In this document: positions 9,283 to 17,585 of the stretch, piece by piece
Layout of the letters: every line of letters begins with the position of its first letter
Position numbering within the stretch: the first letter of the stretch is position 1
DNA from: Parvularcula sp. BBD 1991-13
Lineage (GTDB): Bacteria; Pseudomonadota; Alphaproteobacteria; Caulobacterales; Parvularculaceae
NCBI GenBank assembly: GCA_001657385.1
Contig: LYSZ01000003.1
Location: 67,001 to 131,000 of the forward strand
Reading direction: 5' to 3'
DNA length: 64,000 bases
The notes under the pieces: model-generated
Database searches by the model: none
What the model was told of the DNA's origin: nothing
What the model saw: the letters and a program-made list of their open reading frames with translations, nothing else
Made by a program: the position numbers and the translations under genes

Positions 9283-9344
9283 CTCATCAAGCACAAGGGG
9301 TCTCCTCGGCGTCGCGAGCGAAAGCTGCAGGATCAAGGGTTCAC

Positions 9345-9998
9345 ATGGATACAGGAGCGATTGCCAGCCGACATGCGGAAGCGTTCGCCGCCGCCTCGGA
9401 TCGCCACCGGCGACCGAGCCGAGCGGAAGCTGAAGCCGCAGTGCGCACGCTAATCGAATGGGCTGGCGACAACCCGGATCGCGAAGGGTTGTCGGGCACG
9501 CCCGAGCGAGTTGCTCGCGCCTATGAAGAATTTTTCGCCGGGTACGACGAAGATCCCGTTGCACTCTTATCGACAACATTTGAGGAAACCGCCGCGTATG
9601 ACGAAATTATCGTCCTTCGCGACATTCGCATCGAAAGTTACTGCGAGCATCATCTCGTCCCCATCCTGGGAAAGGCGCATATCGGCTATCTTCCTGCGGG
9701 GCGTGTTGTCGGAATCTCCAAGCTGGCTCGTGTCGTCGAGGCGTTCGCCAAACGTATGCAGATTCAAGAAGCGCTGACGTCGCAGATCGCTGATGCGATC
9801 CAGGAGACGCTGAAACCGCAGGGAGTTGGGGTCTATATCGAAGCGGCGCACCAGTGCATGACCACGCGAGGGATTCGCAAGCCTGGCGTCAGCATGGTGA
9901 CAAGCCGCATGTTGGGATCGTTCCGAGACGATCCGACGACCCGCCGAGAGTTTCTCACAATGATTGCAAGCTCCAGGAATGCTCCGTATGAAAGTTGA
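9345..9998 (+). CDS. folE: GTP cyclohydrolase I (FolE1-type paralogue)
   Basis: A 217-residue GTP cyclohydrolase I, which converts GTP to 7,8-dihydroneopterin triphosphate, the first step of folate synthesis. The zinc site is intact: SYCEHHLVP supplies C100 and H103, and HQCMTTRG supplies C171. ATG 9345 follows AAGGG at good spacing; an upstream ATG at 9261 would translate through the operator and is rejected. It overlaps hisI. Duplicated folE and hisI genes next to COG0523 GTPases are a known feature of Zur regulons, where spare copies replace zinc-starved enzymes. Here the ligands are conserved, so this copy may use another metal or bind zinc more tightly; that cannot be decided from sequence. 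Confidence 0.9.
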   Translation: MDTGAIASRHAEAFAAASDRHRRPSRAEAEAAVRTLIEWAGDNPDREGLSGTPERVARAYEEFFAGYDEDPVALLSTTFEETAAYDEIIVLRDIRIESYCEHHLVPILGKAHIGYLPAGRVVGISKLARVVEAFAKRMQIQEALTSQIADAIQETLKPQGVGVYIEAAHQCMTTRGIRKPGVSMVTSRMLGSFRDDPTTRREFLTMIASSRNAPYES

Positions 9999-10491
9999 AC
10001 CACATGATCCGGCGACGGCGAAGATATTCGCCGCACGCATCTCGGTCGAACAGGTTGAAGAGGGTTTCGCCCTAGCCCCTAAGTTTGACGCCGAAGGACT
10101 TATCCCCTGCATTACCATTAATGCTGACACGGGCGAGGTATTGATGCTGGGCTTCATGAATAGCGAGGCGCTGGAGAAAACGATTACGACCGGCGAAGCT
10201 CACTACTGGAGCCGAAGCCGACGATGCATGTGGCGCAAGGGGGCGACCAGCGGGCTTGTTCAGAGGGTTGTCGAGATGCGCATTGATGACGATCAGGATG
10301 CTTTATTGCTGCGCGTCCGGATCGGCGGTTCCGGCGCCAGTTGCCACGTCGGATATCGCTCCTGCTTTTATCGATCAGTTGCGCTTGGCGGCGTCTCCGA
10401 TACGCCTGCAAGACTATCCTTCATTGAAAAAAGAAAAATCTTTGAACCAAAACAGGTCTACGGCGATGCGCCAAACCCGACGCAGCTCTAA
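9988..10491 (+). CDS. hisI: Phosphoribosyl-AMP cyclohydrolase paralogue with altered zinc site
   Basis: A 167-residue HisI-type protein, the third enzyme of histidine biosynthesis (opening the adenine ring of PR-AMP). It keeps [30 protein letters not shown] and [11 protein letters not shown]. The hallmark metal motif DCDxD reads DDDQD at 100-104, so the cysteine that normally donates one of the three zinc thiolates is Asp101; the other two, C119 and C126, remain. The spacing to the CH motif is two residues longer than usual. ATG 9988 overlaps the folE stop, indicating coupling. Zur-linked HisI copies that dispense with zinc are known, and this substitution fits such a role. A normal hisI elsewhere in the genome is expected. 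Confidence 0.85.
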   Translation: MKVEPHDPATAKIFAARISVEQVEEGFALAPKFDAEGLIPCITINADTGEVLMLGFMNSEALEKTITTGEAHYWSRSRRCMWRKGATSGLVQRVVEMRIDDDQDALLLRVRIGGSGASCHVGYRSCFYRSVALGGVSDTPARLSFIEKRKIFEPKQVYGDAPNPTQL

Positions 10492-10548
10492 GACAGAAAA
10501 GCCGCATGCCAACTTTTTTACAGATCCGCATCCACTGCCCGGCACTTA

Positions 10549-10566
10549 GCAAAAAAAACTTTTTGC
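10549..10566. other. AT-rich hairpin downstream of hisI
   Basis: GCAAAAA and TTTTTGC form a 7-bp stem with loop AAAC, 57 bp after the hisI stop. There is no following T-run, so it is at most a weak terminator or part of the promoter region of the next gene. Confidence 0.25.
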
Positions 10567-10653
10567 CTCCATGAAGCCCTTTTTGAGGCAGATAATGTAA
10601 TCAAGTCGAGCGGCCGGCGGATCTGACTGAAGCAGATAAAACGGGGATACCTT

Positions 10654-12006
10654 ATGAATTGGAAATCTGTCTTTGCAGCGCTTGCGATTGCATTCGTGAC
10701 GCCAGCAACATGGGCGCAGTCGTGGGACCAAGGTCGCGTCATTACCGGCGAACGGGCGGTGTTGAAGCACCGGGAGCGGCCCGGTGTTGAGAATGCAATC
10801 GTCGAGGATCGATTAAAGACCCTGCTTCCCAAGTTGATGGATGAAACCGGCATCGACATGTGGCTCGTCATCAACCGTGAATATGCCGAAGATCCTATAT
10901 ACTTCACCCTAGTCCCGCAGCCGGCCTTTGCCGCGCGCCGCACGACCATGCTGGTTTTTCATCGACATGAAGATGAATTGGAGATGCTGACGATTAACCG
11001 CTATCCTCTTGGCGAACCCTATGACTCTGCATGGGAAGGCGGCGGGCTGGACGAACAATGGACGGCGCTGGGCAAGCTTATCGCCGAAAAAAACCCAAGC
11101 CGAATCGGCGTCAATGTCTCTCGGGACTGGCCCATCGCTGATGGCTTGACGCACGGCCTGTATGAAAGACTGGTATCAGTGCTGACGCCTGAGCTTGTGC
11201 AACGCCTCACCTCAGCCGAGGCGCTTGTCGTACGCTGGGCCGAAACCCGCAACGCGCGGGAAATGGACGTCTACGGTCATATTGTCGGACTTGCGCGCAT
11301 GGTTATCGGGGAAGCTTTTTCCAGCAAAGTCATAACGCCGGGCGTGACGACAACAGATGATGTGGCCTGGTACCTTCGCCAGCGATTTGAAGACCTCAAC
11401 CTCGCACCATGGTTTATGCCTTACGTGAACATTCAACGGCCAGGCATTCCCTGTAAAGAAGATCAACCCTTCTGCGGCGAGGAAGGGGGGATTATTCGTC
11501 GCGGTGACGTTCTTCATACTGACGTAGGCATATGTTATCTTAAATTATGCACGGATACTCAAGAGATGGCCTATATCGCACGGTTGGGCGAAAAAGATGC
11601 GCCAAAAGGATTAAAGGCGGCGCTCGAAACGGGTAATCGCTGGCAGGATCGTCTTACGTCGTCATTTAAAGTTGGTTTGACGGGGAATCAAATTCTCGCC
11701 AAAACTCGCGAAAAGTGCCGAAGGGACAAAATGAACTGTAGCGTGTATACTCATCCAATCGGCTTCGTAGGGCACGGCCCCGGTCCGACAATTGGCATGT
11801 GGGACAATCAGGGCGAGACGCCGGTGAGAGGCGATTGGCCGTTACACGCAGATACGTGTTACGCGATTGAGGGCAACGTTAAAGTTCCGGTTTCCGAATG
11901 GGACAGGCAGTTGCTTCAGGTCAAACTGGAGCAAAGCGCGTGTTACGATGGCGGGGAGGTGCGCTATCTGGCAGGAAGGCAAACGCGCTGGCACGTCGTT
12001 CAGTAA
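10654..12006 (+). CDS. Secreted M24-family (Xaa-Pro type) metallopeptidase
   Basis: A 450-residue protein with a signal peptide ending at TWAQS. The N-terminal half is a creatinase-like domain; the C-terminal half has the pita-bread catalytic pattern: Asp in HTDVG (near 290), Asp in CTDTQE, His in HPIGFVGHGPG, Glu in AIEGNV and a last acidic position near the C-terminus. M24 enzymes use two metal ions, usually Mn, Co or Zn, to cleave Xaa-Pro or N-terminal bonds. GGGG about 10 bp upstream of the ATG may serve as ribosome-binding site. It follows folE-hisI on the same strand after a 162-bp gap, so co-regulation is possible but not shown. The exact peptide substrate is unknown. Confidence 0.8.
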   Translation: MNWKSVFAALAIAFVTPATWAQSWDQGRVITGERAVLKHRERPGVENAIVEDRLKTLLPKLMDETGIDMWLVINREYAEDPIYFTLVPQPAFAARRTTMLVFHRHEDELEMLTINRYPLGEPYDSAWEGGGLDEQWTALGKLIAEKNPSRIGVNVSRDWPIADGLTHGLYERLVSVLTPELVQRLTSAEALVVRWAETRNAREMDVYGHIVGLARMVIGEAFSSKVITPGVTTTDDVAWYLRQRFEDLNLAPWFMPYVNIQRPGIPCKEDQPFCGEEGGIIRRGDVLHTDVGICYLKLCTDTQEMAYIARLGEKDAPKGLKAALETGNRWQDRLTSSFKVGLTGNQILAKTREKCRRDKMNCSVYTHPIGFVGHGPGPTIGMWDNQGETPVRGDWPLHADTCYAIEGNVKVPVSEWDRQLLQVKLEQSACYDGGEVRYLAGRQTRWHVVQ

Positions 12007-12019
12007 TCTAACGCTTCTT

Positions 12020-12081
12020 CCGAACCTGTCAGAAATTCTGTGTGAACGGATTAACCACCACAGGTTTCTGATCTGGTTCGG
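12020..12081. repeat. Imperfect inverted repeat resembling an IS end
   Basis: CCGAACC-TGTCAGAAA-TTCTGTG on the left is mirrored by CACAGG-TTTCTGAT-CTGGTTCGG on the right, around ACGGATTAACC. The sequence resembles ends of IS256-family elements (ACAGAATTTCTGACA). No transposase of that family is visible, so this is a remnant at best. It lies just downstream of the M24 gene and could also act as a terminator stem. Confidence 0.35.
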
Positions 12082-12143
12082 CATTCTGTCATTAAATCTG
12101 GCGGCAAACTGATTGAGTGCTGTCTTCCACTGAGGTGACAGTG

Positions 12144-13470
12144 TGAAAGTGGCCCAGTTTCCGGGCTAGTTTTTTCGGAGAAAATCCGAGAAGGAAAAAG
12201 CCGCAAAGAAAAAAAGATGCTCAGTCGAGAAGATCGTTGCCGCATTGGACTTGCTTCCAATTAGCGAGAGCCATTTCGCTATGCGGGCTACGATCGGCGC
12301 TTGATAGCCAAGCGCTGAATGTCGTCGGACGGGGTTATAGAATCCGTCGATGTACTGAGCGATTTCCCTTGTCGCTTCGACGCGTGACGCGAAGCTCGCA
12401 CGCCAGACGAGTTCCGACTTGATGGTCTTGAAGAATGTTTCGACGACAGCGCTGTCGCAGCAACTTCCTTTGCCGGACATAGACGCAATCGCGCCGATCC
12501 CGCGGAGCTCGGTTCGGTAGTCGATCGAGCAGTATTGTGAGCCGCGATCCGAATGGTGAATGAGCCCCGCTGGCGGCCGCTTGAGCGCGACCGCCTGGCG
12601 CAGAGCCTCCAAAGCCAGATCGCGCTTCAACCGATCCGACGTCAACCAGCCGATGATGCGACGTGAGTAAAGATCCATCACAATGGCAAGGCAGAGCCAT
12701 CCTTCCGCAGTCCAGACATAACTTGTATCGACGGCCCATTTCCGGTCTGGCGCATCAGCGGCGACGTCGCGATCGAGAAGGTTCGGCGTGACGAGCCAGC
12801 AGGCGTGATGGCTGTCCGTCGTGTGCTTATAGCAGCGTTTTCTGCGCGCTTGCAGTCCGGTCTGGCGCATCGGACGAGCCACGCGCCGGCGACCGACAGC
12901 CACTCCTTCCTCTTTGAGGTCAGCGGTCATCCTTGGACTGCCGTATGTTTCGTTCGACAGCGCGAAGGCGTTTCGTGCAGCGCGAGCAGGACCATGTCCT
13001 GACGTTGTCGCCGGCTCGCCGGACGACCTCGCCACGCATCGTAGCCGCTTTGCGACACGCCGGACAATCGGCAGGTTCTTGAGACTGGGACCTCGGCCTT
13101 CCTCAATGCGATGAATTTGAACATCATCGCCTTGTTTCCTGCGCGAAGAAGTCCGTTGCTTTTTTGAGAGGTCGCGTTCCTGACGAAGACATTCGTTTTC
13201 CCGTTTCAGCCGAGCGATCTCTTGCTTCGGATCATCCAGCGGCTCAAGCGGTTCGGTGTCCCGCAGCTGACGCCGCCACGCCGTCAGCGTCGATTTGCGA
13301 ACCTCTAAGCCTTTCTTCGCAACCTGGTCGATTGTGCGGCCGCTCTCCAGGCTCAGCCGCACCATCTTCGCCTTGGACTCATCTTTGGAATGTCGGTTCC
13401 GTCCCGTCATCAATACCTCTGGTCATCTGATCAGAGGCTCTCCATCAAACCGGGACAAGTCCGAACTTCA
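12144..13470 (-). mobile_element. IS3-family insertion sequence, about 1.33 kb
   Basis: A DDE transposase region is bounded by imperfect terminal repeats: TGAAAGTGGCCCAGTTTCCGG at 12144-12164 and its partial mirror at 13450-13470 (12 of 21 positions). The 1.33-kb length suits the IS3 family. No convincing target duplication is visible beside these ends, so the exact boundaries are uncertain. Confidence 0.6.
12166..13413 (-). pseudogene. IS3-family transposase orfA/orfB, orfB frameshifted
   Basis: OrfA starts at 13413 with the Ser/Lys-rich helix-turn-helix (RTIDQVAKKGLEVRKSTLTAWRR split across residues 26-48) and a leucine-zipper-like stretch. OrfB starts in another frame at about 13124 (MFKFIALRKAEVPVSRTCRL) but loses that frame near 12975, where a single C appears missing in CTGCACGAAAC; the rest (from ALSNETYGSPRM) is in the orfA frame. 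The later part keeps the DDE core: DTSYVWT, HHSDRGSQY and the Glu of AVVETFFK. With the shift, normal OrfAB fusion cannot be produced unless the shift is a sequencing error, so the copy is probably inactive. Confidence 0.8.
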
Positions 13471-13648
13471 GTTACGGGTCACGTCTGCCTGATCAGCACA
13501 TAGCAGATGCAACATGTTGAACCAGTTGGAACGGCTCAAAGCATGTTTGGAGATGCTTGAATTCTAGCTCCCCGGCTAGTTCCACGGCGCACAGCAAAAA
13601 ATTTCGTCTGAACCAGGATCAATATAGTTCAATTATTTTAGTGGTTAA

Positions 13649-13724
13649 TGGTGGGCGGTGACGGGTTCGAACCGCCGACCTACTGGGTGTAAACCAGCCG
13701 CTCTTCCAGCTGAGCTAACCGCCC
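13649..13724 (-). tRNA. tRNA-Val (anticodon TAC), CCA encoded
   Basis: The minus strand folds as a full cloverleaf: acceptor GGGCGGT/ACCGCCC, D arm GCTC/GAGC, anticodon stem GCTGG/CCAGT with loop TTTACAC (anticodon TAC, valine), and T arm GGCGG-TTCGAAC-CCGTC with one mismatch-tolerant pair. The 3' CCA is encoded. It stands alone between the IS3 element and hup. Such genes are frequent integration targets, but I found no second copy of its 3' end in the window. Confidence 0.95.
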
Positions 13725-13928
13725 GGGTCCCGGCCCCTGAAGACCGGCCTGTTGTCCTACCGCGGGCCCGATCCCGCCGCAAGCCTCGCGGCCGTCCTTG
13801 TCGGCTGTAGGCGGGCCGCTCGCGGAGCGGATTGGCCCGCCCCTGTTCGAACCGCCCGGATGCGCCCCTGAGACCGCCCGCCGCGAGCGGCCGCGCTACC
13901 GGCGCCACTATAAAATCGACGCGAATAG

Positions 13929-13965
13929 AAAAACGCCAGCCCCTGCGTATCGCGGGAGCTGGCGT
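13929..13965 (-). terminator. Terminator of hup
   Basis: On the minus strand ACGCCAGC pairs with GCTGGCGT, extended by CCC/GGG pairs, followed by TTTTT. It begins about 19 bp after the hup stop, a typical rho-independent terminator. Confidence 0.8.
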
Positions 13966-13983
13966 CAACATGTCGGCCGGGAT

Positions 13984-14256
13984 CTAGTTCAGCGCGTCTT
14001 TGAGGCCCTTGCCGGCGGAAAATTTCGGCTGCACCGAGGCCGGGATCTGGATCGTCTCGCCGGTGCGCGGGTTGCGGCCCTCGCGGGCGCTGCGCTTAGC
14101 GGCGGAGAAGGTGCCGAAGCCAACGAGGCGGACGTCGTCGCCCGCCTGCAACGCTTTGGTGATCGCGTCGAACACCGCATCGACAGCCTTGGCGGCTTCC
14201 GACTTGCTCATGTCCGCCGTGTCGGCAACCTTATCGATGAATTCATTCTTGTTCAT
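13984..14256 (-). CDS. hup: DNA-binding protein HU
   Basis: A 90-residue HU/IHF-family histone-like protein. It has the N-terminal helical dimerisation part (MNKNEFIDKVADTADMSKSEA), the conserved VRLVGFGTF turn and the DNA-clamping arm GRNPRTGETIQIPAS. ATG 14256 follows GAAAGGGCGGAGGC, a strong ribosome-binding site; the longer form from 14307 is rejected. HU bends DNA and compacts the nucleoid. Placement next to lon is conserved in many proteobacteria. A single gene suggests a homodimer. Confidence 0.95.
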   Translation of the reverse strand: MNKNEFIDKVADTADMSKSEAAKAVDAVFDAITKALQAGDDVRLVGFGTFSAAKRSAREGRNPRTGETIQIPASVQPKFSAGKGLKDALN

Positions 14257-14406
14257 GCCTCCGCCCTTTCTATTTTCGTGGCTTAAGAGTGGGATCTGAG
14301 TGCTCAATCCCTAGCTTATCGCGCCTAACGCTAGGCTTTTCCAAGAAAAAACGGCTTAAAATATAGGGTTGCTTTCCACATAAAGGGTAAGCATTTGATT
14401 TTTAAT

Positions 14407-14757
14407 CTATTTTTTTGCCGTTTCGCCATGCTCGCGGGCCCAGATTTCGTGCTCATGAGTGATGCAACATTCGATCAACTGGCGCCATACGGGCTCGGCG
14501 ATTCGTTTTGAAAGCCCCGTTTTATCGGCTTCCGAGAGCACTTTGGCGACCACATCCTCGATCCGCCAGTCGAGGCGGACCTCGTCCGCCCGAGGCTTGA
14601 TGCGCCCCGCCGCCTCGATGTAGCGCTGGCGTTCGGTCAGGAGCCCGACGAGGATACGGTCGAGCCGGTCGATTTCGGCGCGCACCTCCTCCATGGCGAC
14701 ACAGTCTTCGGGCAGGGTCTCGGGCGGCGGCAGGGGGATCAGGGACGGCGCTGTCAT
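14407..14757 (-). CDS. Chorismate mutase, AroQ type
   Basis: A 116-residue all-helical AroQ-fold protein. VRAEIDRLDRILVGLLTERQRYIEAAGRIK carries the family pattern (in pieces: EIDRLDRIL, LLTERQRYI, AGRIK), followed by RIEDVVAKVL and EPVWRQLIECCITHEHEI. The enzyme turns chorismate into prephenate, the branch-point to Phe and Tyr. Conserved Arg and Lys for the substrate carboxylates are present in helix 1. It is a monofunctional form without dehydratase or dehydrogenase domain and no leader peptide, so cytoplasmic. It sits between lon and hup, each with its own terminator. Confidence 0.85.
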   Translation of the reverse strand: MTAPSLIPLPPPETLPEDCVAMEEVRAEIDRLDRILVGLLTERQRYIEAAGRIKPRADEVRLDWRIEDVVAKVLSEADKTGLSKRIAEPVWRQLIECCITHEHEIWAREHGETAKK

Positions 14758-14786
14758 AACAGCTATGTAGCGGATCGCGCGACGAC

Positions 14787-14822
14787 AAAAAAGGCGCAGC
14801 GATGCGAATGCGTCGCTGCGCC
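14787..14822 (-). terminator. Terminator of lon
   Basis: The minus strand has a long GC-rich stem (GGCGCAGCGA with TCGCTGCGCC) followed by TTTTTT. It lies about 40 bp after the lon stop and also separates lon from the chorismate mutase gene. Confidence 0.9.
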
Positions 14823-14861
14823 TCTGTTAACGACGGCCGGGCCGGGCCCGGGCCGAGAGCG

Positions 14862-17252
14862 TTAATGCGTGACCACCGCCGCGCCGTCTTCATCGCCGGC
14901 GCTCGCCGGCGGATCCACCGGCTCCGTCCATTCGATCGGCGTCAGCTTTTGCGTCAGCGCATGGCCGAGCACCTCGTCAACCGTCGAGACCGGGATGATC
15001 TTGAGCCCGTTCTTGACGTTGTCGGGGATTTCCGCGAGGTCCTTTTCATTTTCCTCGGGGATCAGCACGGTCTTCACGCCGGCGCGCAGGGCCGCAAGGA
15101 GCTTTTCCTTCAACCCGCCGATGGCGAGCACCCGCCCGCGCAAGGAAATCTCGCCGGTCATGGCGATGTCCTTGTGGATCGGCGCGCCCGTCAACACCGA
15201 GACGATCGCGGTCGCCATGGCGACGCCGGCGGACGGTCCGTCCTTGGGCGTCGCGCCCTCGGGCACGTGGATGTGAATGTCGGTTTTTTCGAACACCGGC
15301 GGTTCGATGCCGAACTCGGTGGCGCGGCTGCGCACATAGGACGAGGCGGCGGAAACCGATTCCTTCATCACGTCTTTCAGGTTGCCGGTCGGGGTCATCT
15401 TTCCCTTGCCCGGCATTTTCACCGCCTCGATCGTGAGGATGTCGCCGCCGACGGAGGTCCAGGCGAGGCCGGTGACGACGCCGATCCGGTTCTCGCCGTC
15501 GATTTCGCCGTACCGGAATTTCGGCACGCCGGAGTAATCGCTGAGATTATCGGCGGTGACTTCGATCTTGTCCGCGTCCGTCATTTCGATGTCGCGCACC
15601 GCCTTGCGAACCAGGCGGGCGATCTCGCGCTCCAGGTTCCGCACGCCGGCCTCGCGCGTGTAGAGCCGGATCAGGGACAGGAGCCCTTCATCCGTGATCG
15701 TCCATTCCTCTTCCTTGAGGCCGTGGTTTTCCAGCAGCTTCGGAATCAGGTGGCGGCGCGAAATCTCCACCTTCTCATCCTCCGTATACCCCGGGATGCG
15801 GATGATCTCCATCCTGTCGAGCAGGGGCTGGGGCATGTTGAGGCTGTTCGCCGTCGTAATGAACATGACGTCGGAGAGATCGTAATCGACTTCCAGGTAG
15901 TGATCCTGGAACGTCGCGTTCTGTTCCGGGTCGAGAACTTCCAGCAGCGCGGACGCCGGATCGCCGCGGAAATCGTGGCCCATCTTGTCAATCTCGTCGA
16001 GGAGGAAAAGCGGGTTCGCTTTTTTCGCCTTTTTCATCGACTGGATGATCTTGCCCGGCATGGAGCCGATATAGGTGCGCCGGTGGCCGCGGATTTCCGC
16101 TTCGTCGCGCACGCCCCCCAGCGACACGCGAACGAACTCGCGCCCGGTCGCGCTGGCGATGGACTTGCCCAGCGACGTCTTGCCGACGCCCGGCGGACCG
16201 ACAAGGCACAGGATCGGGCCTTTCAGTTTGTTCATCCGCTTTTGCACGGCGAGATACTCGATGATCCGTTCCTTGACTTTCTCAAGGCCGTAATGATCCT
16301 CGTCCAGCGTGTCCTGCGCCTTGGCGAGATCGCCCTTGACCTTGGAGCGCGTCCCCCACGGGATCGACACCAGCCAGTCGAGGTAATTGCGCACCACCGT
16401 CGACTCGGCGGACATGGGGCTCATCTGGCGAAGCTTCTTCAGTTCCGCCTCGGCCTTGGTCCGGGCCTCTTTCGACAGTTTGGTCTTGCCGATCTTCTCT
16501 TCCAGCTCGGACAGCTCGTCGCGGCCGTCGTCGCTTTCGCCGAGTTCTTTCTGAATCGCCTTCATCTGTTCGTTCAGATAGTACTCGCGCTGCGTCTTCT
16601 CCATCTGGCGCTTGACGCGGTTGCGGATTTTCTTCTCCACCTGCAACACGCTCATCTCGCCTTCCATCAAGGCGTAAACGCGCTCAAGGCGCTCCGCCAC
16701 CGCATCGATTTCCAGCAGTTCCTGCTTTTCGTGAATCTTGATGTTGAGATGGGACGCGACCGTGTCGGCGAGCTTGGCGTAGTCGTCGATCTGATTGACC
16801 GAGACGATCACTTCCGGCGGCACGCGCTTGTTCAGCTTCACGTAGGATTCGAATTGTCCGATGACGGACCGCGCCAGCGCCTCGACCTCGGCGTCGTCGC
16901 CGGTCGCCTCGGCGATCAGCGCCGCTTCGGCCTCGAAGAACGCTTCGGACGGGGAATATTCAAGGATGCGCGCGCGCGCCTCGCCTTCGACCAGCACTTT
17001 CACCGTACCGTCGGGCAGTTTCAGGAGCTGCAATACCGAGGCGATGACGCCGATTTCGTAAATATCGTCCTTGTCGGGATCGTCGTCGCCCGCATCCTTC
17101 TGCGCCGCCAGGAGAATTTTTTTGTCATTCTGCATGACGTTCTCAAGCGCGTTCACCGATTTTTCGCGCCCCACGAATAAAGGCACGATCATGCCGGGGA
17201 ACACGACAATGTCGCGCAGGGGCAGGACCGGGTAAGTAACATTTTCGCTCAT
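14862..17252 (-). CDS. lon: ATP-dependent Lon protease (LonA)
   Basis: A 796-residue LonA. The N-terminal substrate-binding domain (about 1-210) and coiled coil precede an AAA+ module with Walker [12 protein letters not shown] near 351, Walker [11 protein letters not shown], and a C-terminal protease domain with catalytic Ser in [11 protein letters not shown] (near 675) and catalytic Lys in [13 protein letters not shown]. Length is normal. Lon degrades misfolded and regulatory proteins in the cytosol; in Caulobacter relatives it also removes cell-cycle regulators such as CcrM and DnaA. It follows clpX after a 333-bp spacer with its own start signals and ends at a strong terminator. Confidence 0.98.
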   Translation of the reverse strand: MSENVTYPVLPLRDIVVFPGMIVPLFVGREKSVNALENVMQNDKKILLAAQKDAGDDDPDKDDIYEIGVIASVLQLLKLPDGTVKVLVEGEARARILEYSPSEAFFEAEAALIAEATGDDAEVEALARSVIGQFESYVKLNKRVPPEVIVSVNQIDDYAKLADTVASHLNIKIHEKQELLEIDAVAERLERVYALMEGEMSVLQVEKKIRNRVKRQMEKTQREYYLNEQMKAIQKELGESDDGRDELSELEEKIGKTKLSKEARTKAEAELKKLRQMSPMSAESTVVRNYLDWLVSIPWGTRSKVKGDLAKAQDTLDEDHYGLEKVKERIIEYLAVQKRMNKLKGPILCLVGPPGVGKTSLGKSIASATGREFVRVSLGGVRDEAEIRGHRRTYIGSMPGKIIQSMKKAKKANPLFLLDEIDKMGHDFRGDPASALLEVLDPEQNATFQDHYLEVDYDLSDVMFITTANSLNMPQPLLDRMEIIRIPGYTEDEKVEISRRHLIPKLLENHGLKEEEWTITDEGLLSLIRLYTREAGVRNLEREIARLVRKAVRDIEMTDADKIEVTADNLSDYSGVPKFRYGEIDGENRIGVVTGLAWTSVGGDILTIEAVKMPGKGKMTPTGNLKDVMKESVSAASSYVRSRATEFGIEPPVFEKTDIHIHVPEGATPKDGPSAGVAMATAIVSVLTGAPIHKDIAMTGEISLRGRVLAIGGLKEKLLAALRAGVKTVLIPEENEKDLAEIPDNVKNGLKIIPVSTVDEVLGHALTQKLTPIEWTEPVDPPASAGDEDGAAVVTH

Positions 17253-17585
17253 TTAAGGCTCCTTGTAAGGCGACGCCCGTCACGCGGCGCGATTTCGCCT
17301 GGACCACACTACCATGTTCGCCCCAGAAAGCTTTTCGTTCCGCCGGTTTTCGGCGGAAGCCAACGCTGCGATCGACACTGGCGGACGAAAGCCGGGCCCG
17401 GCGTTTTCACATCTCAAGCGGGCCACAATGCGGCGACGAACACAAGCTTATATTTGGCGACGCCGCCGGCGCATTCAAGCCGGTCGCGCAGAGTTGAGGA
17501 AAATCATGAGGACGCCGCCGAACGGATCGGCCAGGCCGACGCCATGACGACCGCCGGCCGGTCGGCGGTCGCCGCCATGAAAGCG
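17253..17585. other. clpX-lon intergenic spacer with two hairpins
   Basis: No gene is visible. A near-perfect stem GACCGCCG/CGGCGGTC at 17549-17570 lies just after the clpX stop and may end that transcript, although no T-run follows. A second stem TTCCGCCG/CGGCGGAA is at 17338-17358. The lon promoter must lie in this stretch; I cannot point to a clear sigma-32 site. Confidence 0.5.

Noticed and set aside
9261-9344. N-terminal extension of FolE from ATG 9261
   Set aside because: It reads through the Zur-box-like promoter; ATG 9345 has a proper ribosome-binding site and fits family length.
13649-13724. tRNA-Val as attachment site of a zinc island
   Set aside because: No second copy of the tRNA 3' end and no integrase are visible in the window.
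14802-17180. Long open frame (792 codons) opposite lon
   Set aside because: It is antisense to a clear lon gene; the product is Arg/His/Asp-rich nonsense typical of GC-rich mirror frames.
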